A DNA stretch of 64,000 nt from Butyriboletus loyo. Lineage: Eukaryota > Basidiomycota > Agaricomycetes > Boletales > Boletaceae. Position 1 is the stretch's first letter, and the number at the start of each line of letters is the position of its first letter. The notes beneath the pieces were generated by a model that saw nothing but the letters and a program-made list of their open reading frames with translations, was not told where the DNA came from and ran no database searches. Positions 58,331-64,000 of the stretch are shown here, one piece after another. The position numbers were made by a program, and so were the translations under genes. Location: positions 1 to 64,000 of the forward strand of contig JBBPSI010000073.1 in the NCBI GenBank assembly GCA_038093515.1, given 5' to 3'.

Positions 58331-59443
58331 TCATGTTTTCTCTTCATGACTCGCAGAGTCAGCCTTTCCTGTCACCGTATGTACCTGAGAGCGCTGCAAG
58401 AGACCCTCGAGACTCTGCCTCAAGCTCTCTTGGGTGCTCTTGGACATCTGAAGCTCTGCTGCACCATCCATCTCCATGTCTGGTATCCGCAGCGGTTCCC
58501 ACTCACTGCCCGCATCTTTCGGTCGTGTTTCAGCGTCATCCAATGGGTGGCTCATCTCCGGAAACAAGGGATCAGCAACGCCTAAAATCTGACTCCATTT
58601 GTTCAGCGCCATACGCATATTTTTGCTGTCCAATGAAGGAGGATCCTGGGCCGGCGATGTAAACGGGGAAGACTCATACAGTGGCTTGAGAGGGGCGAAA
58701 CCGCCCCACTCCAAAAACCCGTGCCCAATTGCGGCTTTCATTGCTCGCGAGCGCGATGGAGGTTTTACTGTACTCCGAAAGGTAATTGCAGCGCCTGGAC
58801 GAAGCGATCACTTCGTGTCACATCTTGGGGGTGGAAAAAAATAAAAAACGAACCTGCCCGTTTAATGCTCAATACGATAAACCGACCGAGTTTGGAGGAC
58901 ACGTCCTGAGAACTAGAGGGATTGGATTTGCTACGGTTTTCCGGCACGAGAAGACTTCTTAGGACATCCAAGCCAGGACCACCCTCAGGGCAACCCAGTG
59001 AAGGTGGGAGCATCACTTTCAGCGTCGTCCCTTGTGGTGGTACGCGAAGGAGCGATCTGGGCGACTCGAACGCTGCCCAACAGATTGCTTGGTATTCTGA
59101 ACGAATTTCCGAGTCCTATGCTACCGTAAACCTCGTATGACACACAATCCAATTAAAGACGCACCCGCAATAGACGATAGTCGCGTATACGGCCAAACTG
59201 TCGTTCTATCGCTCTGAGACCATGAAGAGCGTCTACCATTGACTCTGGAACGCAGGAGAACCTGATTTGAATCGTGCGCGGTTCCTGTTCGGTACTGGTG
59301 CCTTCCCAATCGCCATGTCCAGTGTCGTTGATGTCAAACCGTCGCCAATAATACCTTGCGTGAAATACGGTCTGTGGAAGCGTGTTCAAGATGTTCCGTC
59401 GTGCAACATGGCGACCAGCGTGCTTGACGGTGCTCACGAACAT
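58331..59443 (-). CDS. Conserved-type protein of unknown function, probably mitochondrial
   Basis: Exons 59443-59165, 59115-58854 and 58794-58331; 334 residues with all phases correct. The N-terminus is basic and free of acidic residues (MFVSTVKHAGRHVARRNILN), as in mitochondrial presequences. It is followed by a compact domain with TIQIRFSCVPESMVDALHG and LRAIERQFGRIRDYRLLR, which looks like a small alpha/beta fold. The C-terminal half is less ordered and ends with a helical stretch (QESLRQSLEGLLQRSQ). I do not recognise the family. It starts 74 bp from the divergent gene at 59518 and ends about 200 bp upstream of the glutaryl-CoA dehydrogenase start. Confidence 0.78.
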
Positions 59444-59517
59444 TTCTTTCACATCGAGAAGCACAGCCACGATAACCTATTGGATTATGTAAGTAAACTC
59501 CGAATGAATTTTTTTCA
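59444..59517. promoter_or_regulatory. Compact divergent promoter (74 bp)
   Basis: The only DNA between two divergent start codons (59443 minus and 59518 plus). It must hold both 5' leaders or force overlap of the two transcripts. No TATA box is visible. Confidence 0.6.
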
Positions 59518-59967
59518 ATGTCTTCGTCCCGTTTCGCGCCTTACCGCAACGCCCTTGCCTCGATTTCGACGAGGACTGGTTCGCCGCTGCCGTCGTTGAT
59601 ATTTTCGTTTGCCGTACTCCATGAGCTGACCGCCGTTGTCCCTCTGGTGGGCATCTTTTATACCGCAAGGGGTTTACAAGTTGGCGAACGCGTCGTCAAC
59701 CAGTTTGCGCGTAGCGACGGTCCTGACGCTGGCTCGCGAACCGGCTGGCTGAACAGTCAAATCTCCCAATGGGTTGATGAAGGCGAACAATGGGCCAGTC
59801 GAGTTGGGCGCCGCTACGGCGTGTTTGGGTTCGAGAAAGGCGTACCCGCCGACCACGATGATAACCATCGTTTGCCTGGGCGGCTGGCAGGGGATGTAGC
59901 CAACGCAGTCCTGGCCTACGGTGCCACCAAAGTTCGTTCCTTGACCGCTCCCACCATTTTGGCCTAA
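59518..59967 (+). CDS. Small single-exon protein, probably mitochondrial membrane
   Basis: A 149-residue frame from ATG to TAA without introns. The N-terminus is basic and Ser-rich (MSSSRFAPYRNALASISTRT), as in a presequence. A hydrophobic helix follows (LPSLIFSFAVLHELTAVVPL with VGIFYTARGL), then a hydrophilic stretch (SQWVDEGEQWASRVGRRYG) and a conserved-looking end (AGDVANAVLAYGATKVRSLTAPTILA). The pattern of one or two membrane helices and the ending KxRxLTAPTxxA recalls small fungal inner-membrane proteins, but I cannot give a name. It shares a 74-bp divergent promoter with another probably mitochondrial protein, which fits coordinated expression (inference). Confidence 0.75.
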   Translation: MSSSRFAPYRNALASISTRTGSPLPSLIFSFAVLHELTAVVPLVGIFYTARGLQVGERVVNQFARSDGPDAGSRTGWLNSQISQWVDEGEQWASRVGRRYGVFGFEKGVPADHDDNHRLPGRLAGDVANAVLAYGATKVRSLTAPTILA

Positions 59968-60358
59968 CATGGATATCAGGCACTTTTACCAGTTCGCATT
60001 GGTTTATCGCTCTATCTGTCCCCTGCCTTTTCAAGAGGAATAGTCGAGCCCATTCGCCACCGAATCATCCAACCATTTCTCCGCCACAAGAGAAAGATGA
60101 ACAGTTAAATTTTCGACCAGTAAGTAAGGTTTCCGCACTACCTAAATGATGATTTCGTTTTGCCGCCCCAGTCGTAGCCGAGGGCTTTGACGACTGGCAG
60201 AGCAACCAGCCAAATATTTGCACTTCTGACCTCTTGATGCCTCATGACTATGATCTTTCCTGCTAACTTCATATTGATCCTCAGGGGAGTGATGCTTATC
60301 AAAACCCATTTGAATGATGTGTCCACATGGCTGTCCAGTCGAACCTATGGTTACAGAT

Positions 60359-61243
60359 CTATGCGGATGTTTTATACTTTTCAATCAAGATCTTGGTGTT
60401 TTTAATTGCACATTCCCTTGCATGGATGAGTCTTCTGGCCTTGGTTAGATCTAGACCGTCTTGCATGATGCGATAGTCGGGGGGTTTGCTCCTTGCCTGT
60501 GAGTTTTCAGGGACAGCAGGGCATGAACTTGGGTTTTTTGTTCTTGCTTCTTCGAGTGTCGTAGCCAACTGGGCACGCAACGTCGCCAACAGGTCGTCCA
60601 GCATTTTCAAGGTCTGAACACATTCCTCCATCTCTTTGGCTTTTTTGAACCGGCGACACACCTCGCCGGCGCAGGTTTCGATATGGGTGAACCGAACTGG
60701 TCCCAATAACGTCCCACCGAACCTGAACGTTGAACGACGTCCTCTTCAGTACATTCCCACTCGAAAAAGAAACGTGTCCGAACACCCGACTCACCACCGA
60801 CTGACGATCACTACCACATCCATCACTCCCTCCCTCTGCATCACCCCCAACACCCTCTTCCCCGCCCACCGCTCCCCACCGTCCTCGCACCCCTCCTCGA
60901 CCTCAAAGTCTTCCGGCCCACCTAACCCCGTTCGACCCGGTCTGACACCCATACACCGCCACGCTGCGATCGCATATGGTTGCGAGTCCGAGTCGGGTGG
61001 TGCTCGGTTTTGCTTGTTTCCCGCGTGGTACTGGTGCTGGCGGTGATGGCGGTGATGGTGATGGTGGGCTCCCTTGGCTTCGTCCGTCGTTCTCGCGCGG
61101 TAAACGTGCCCGACAAACGTAGACCCGCGGTCTCGGATCTCTTGTGAGGTCGCGAGCGCGGACGGATGATGCGCGATCTCAGTCTCCGTGGCAGTCGCGG
61201 GCTCTGTCTCTGTCTTTGTCTCTGCCTCTGGCGTCGGCATCAT
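60359..61243 (-). CDS. IMPACT/YIH1-type protein (UPF0029 domain)
   Basis: Exons 61243-60795 and 60722-60359; 270 residues. The UPF0029 core reads STFVGHVYRAR (residues 41-51), AIAAWRCM, DGGERWAGKRVLGVMQREGV (121-140), VVVIVSRW, and after the intron FGGTLLGPVRFTHIETCAGE. In yeast and animals this domain, usually behind an RWD domain, binds Gcn1 and dampens Gcn2 signalling; here no RWD domain precedes it, so it is a stand-alone UPF0029 protein and the Gcn1 link is only inference. An insert with a His-rich run (HHHHHRHHRQHQYH, residues 60-73) splits the core. A charged, partly coiled tail of about 100 residues follows. The intron phase is confirmed by the intact SRWFGG motif. Confidence 0.88.
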
Positions 61244-61680
61244 TGTGAATATTTATTTATTTATTTGCGGTAAGACAGGACAGGCTAAACTTGCACATCT
61301 TTGTTTGTTTTTGAGTGGCATGGTGCACGCCACAATGAACTAGAGCAAAAGGAAAAAAAAAGTACACCAACTAACCGTAATAATGGGCTTAGACGCCTCT
61401 TCTTCTCCCTTCCCCGTAATGTATATAGTCCGTGAGCCCAACATCAAAGGGGTGCATGCACCAAAACGATGGAAAAAAAGTTTAAAGTCCTCTAGAATGC
61501 CTGCATGTGCGCACAAGAGTGGACAGTAAGAAAACGAGCGGCCTAGTTCACAAACGGTCACAGGAGACACAAGGGGCACACAAAAGTGTCCCTGTCATAG
61601 CGGGCATTAAAGTAAGCAGTGTCGAGTAAAAGAAAAAAGTGAGGAGTGAGGGGTCCAGCGTTTCATCTACACGACGTCAC
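60796..61680. other. 3' and 5' flanks around the IMPACT-type gene
   Basis: From 61244 to 61680 there is no gene; this is the IMPACT-type gene's promoter and the 3' flank of the CSC1-type gene. A plus-strand frame at 60636-61046 is a shadow of the IMPACT-type exons. Confidence 0.4.
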
Positions 61681-64000
61681 TCAATAGCCCCCTCGATGAG
61701 CACCGCGTTCAGCATAACCAGACACGGATTCTTGCGAAGCATGACCCGTCGAATTATCTCTCGAGGGATACGGTCGGTGTAAGGGTGCCTCTCTGTAACC
61801 CTCCACGGGCGAGTATTGCATTCCAGCTTGCGGTGGATACCGCACCAGTGCAGGCGATGCAAATCGAGGTGACGCCTGAGGCGCCGGGGACCCATACCTC
61901 GACGGAGGTCGTAACATTGGCTCTGGTGACGCATATCTAGGAAGCGGCGCGTTCGGCACGTCCCCGAATTGATTATACCCAGGGTCGTTCAAAAGTGGTA
62001 AATGATCCACGCTCGAACCAAACCGTGACAGTTCGATCGCGCTCGGATTCATCATTTGTGTCTTGACCGCATATCGATCAAACGCCGACGGCGCGGGGGA
62101 CGCACGGCCCCCAGCCATCGAGCCCGCGTAATGATGGTGGGCAAGTGTCTTTTGGTGATATACCGAGGCACTGTCGCCGCGGTTGTGTCCAAAGATGGCA
62201 GTAGACGCGACGGAGCGGGCGTCCCAATCCAACTCGCCTCTGTCCCTGCGATACAACGCTGGGTCGTACTCGAGATCCCGCTGTTCGATACCCGCAATGC
62301 GCAGACCGCCTTCGATGACATGTGCGTCCATCTTTTGTCCGCCGTATTCGCCCAATCGCGTCTTATCGCTCCCGACCTTGCCTTTGTACACGTCACCGAG
62401 GAGGGGCATCATCTTGGCATGGAGCATGGGCGTAAACAACTCTGTGTGGAGCGCAGGGTGACCGAAACGCTTTTCAAGACGGTGTCTAGAGTCGTCCACA
62501 CCGGAAGCATGTATCTTGGCTTCACGCAGCTCGGCCTCCGAGGGAATGTAGTACATAAAATTGTGGTAGAACGTCTTGTCCAGCCAGATCTTGAAGGCAA
62601 TGACGAACAGGATCGGTGGGACGGTCGTTATCCACAAGAAGGACCTGAATTTGTATTGAAGACCAATAGCTAAAAAGGCATGTGTTTTCAGAGAGGAGGA
62701 AGTGGAGGGAGAACTTCGGCTTACTGAGAACCATGAGCAATTGCATCAGGACTACTGACATCAACAACCTGTTGACGATCATGTTCCAAAGACGCTGGGA
62801 GAAAGGTAGAGTTAGCGGAACGTTTTTGATGTATCTCAATATCCAATGCCTACCCCTCCGGTCTCGATCCGCGTGATGAACACAAACATCAACTGGTACT
62901 TGTATACCCATGAAGAAATCCAGAAGACGATAGCTCCGGCGAGAGAGACAAGGGGTGCCAGCGGCGCAAATACAAGCGCAACAGTGGCCATGAAGAGCTG
63001 TACAAGGTCACATGTAAAGTGGAGCTTTCACAAAGAGAACGATGAACGTACGATGTTGGAGCTGGTGTGGAGCGGAGTGATGAGTAACTCGGACGATGAC
63101 ATGGGAAATCGACTTACTAGTAAATGTCATACTGGAATTCAGGTGGTTGCGTCCACTCACGAATGTCTCGTGGAGTACGGCCGAACACACTAAAAAAGGG
63201 ACCGAAAATCAGACTTTTCATGCTGCACGTTTTGAGAAACTGTACTTACCGTGTCTTGAACGATGTCCAGACGAGGTTCAAGATCTGAGCCAGGTCAAAG
63301 ATCACGAGGAAACCACGCAGGCTAAATGAACCCCTTTCAGTATGTTTTGATACATGATCATTTTCGACATACGGGAAGAACGTGAGCCAGTATGAAGCTT
63401 GACTGACGTAAGTTTTGTTGATGGTGGCCGGTAACGCTGATTGGGTGAGCTCGAATCAGCCTAGCAATTCATGTCATGGAACCAATCAGTCCTCACATGA
63501 CAACTGGTCGATGATCCCTTGGAAACTGGTATGTTGGCCGATCTCAGTGATGACGCCTTCGGCGGCAACTGCAAAGATATTGTTTAGACTTGTGGCAAAA
63601 AAAAAAAGATCACTGGCGACTTACTGAAAAAGACACCAATCAAGGTAAAGATCACCAGTTGCGACACGACCAAAAAGGTGAAATAGCGATCGACGACGGC
63701 GCGATCAAGACTGTACACGTTCACGTTTGTTCAGAGTTGTCGATCAACTTTCCAGTAGTGCATTATACCCTTACCGACTACGTGTCTGAGCACCCTGAAA
63801 TCGAGTGAGTCGTCGTATGATGATGGGCAAGAAAAATCCGAATGAAGCCGAGATTGCGGGCGGCAAGACACCAGAAACAAATGCAAAAGAACCCGGGGAG
63901 GTGTGGGACCAGTTTGCCAAGAAGCCAACGTATGTGGATATCTGTCTTGAGTGTCACGAAAGGATATCCACACGCCAGACTGATGGTGGAACGCACCGAG
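61681..64000 (-). CDS. CSC1/TMEM63 (RSN1-type) osmosensitive cation channel, C-terminal part
   Basis: A multispanning channel of the DUF221/OSCA family, opened by membrane tension, usually in the plasma membrane. The gene runs off the right edge, so the N-terminus is missing. Exons I can join (high to low): about 63960-63775, 63710-63625, 63568-63497, 63436-63373, 63321-63250, 63189-63118, 63061-63052, 62997-62854, 62794-62725, 62669-61681. Family blocks in order are LTRFQGAQTRSRLDRAVVDR, YFTFLVVSQLVIFTLIGVFF, SYWLTFFPLRGF, VFGRTPRDIREWTQPPEF, QYDIYYSNILFMATVALVFA, WVYKYQLMFVFITRIETGG and FLWITTVPPILFVIAFKIWL. A 10-nt exon (63052-63061) supplies the SNI of YYSNI. The last exon codes a cytosolic tail of about 290 residues with many Ser-Pro, Tyr and Pro-Pro sites. 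The first listed exon boundary is uncertain. Confidence 0.88.

Overview
The window looks like nuclear DNA of a filamentous basidiomycete, most likely an Agaricomycete. Genes are densely cut by introns of about 45-75 nt. The protein families fit: expanded secreted sedolisins, TPR-CHAT proteins, arrestin-like adaptors, fungal acetamidase-type amidases, and a Ty3/gypsy chromovirus. I assembled gene models by hand, splicing reading frames across introns and checking phase at each junction. There was no transcript evidence and no database search.

Layout. 1-1359: 3' end of a Ty3/gypsy element with its LTR. 1393-3100: decayed retroelement ORF1 (minus strand) interrupted by an LTR-like insertion. 3724-11370: tandem duplication carrying two intact ten-exon sedolisin genes (minus). 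12225-12620: relic of a third sedolisin. 14462-15550: four-helix membrane protein. 15848-16460: pogo-like transposase relic. 17140-19540: arrestin-like adaptor. 19541-22270: no convincing gene. 22400-24936: fourth sedolisin, a pseudogene. 25420-26094: Tim22 (minus). 27143-38262: amidase family with two intact genes, one truncated pseudogene between them and a decayed TPR-CHAT gene. 38745-40704: N-acetylglucosamine-6-phosphate deacetylase (minus). 40705-43949: no convincing gene. 43950-49159: FSH1-type serine hydrolase, NMN adenylyltransferase and a bZIP factor, all minus. 49160-52114: no convincing gene. 52115-54500: family X DNA polymerase. 56057-61243: glutaryl-CoA dehydrogenase, an unrecognised probably mitochondrial protein, a small divergent gene on the plus strand and an IMPACT/YIH1-type protein. 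61681-64000: 3' part of a CSC1/TMEM63 channel running off the right edge.

The left half is dynamic accessory DNA: mobile-element remains, tandem duplication of secreted proteases, amidase amplification with pseudogenes, and a dead CHAT gene. The right half from about 38.7 kb is mostly conserved housekeeping genes: chitin-sugar catabolism, NAD synthesis, DNA repair, lysine/tryptophan catabolism, mitochondrial import and translational control. Two sequence-level signals stand out. First, GC-AG introns are unusually common: seven in intact genes among roughly a hundred introns by my count. Second, several genes contain microexons of 8-26 nt, some next to catalytic residues. I found no operon-like or clearly new defence or biosynthetic system.
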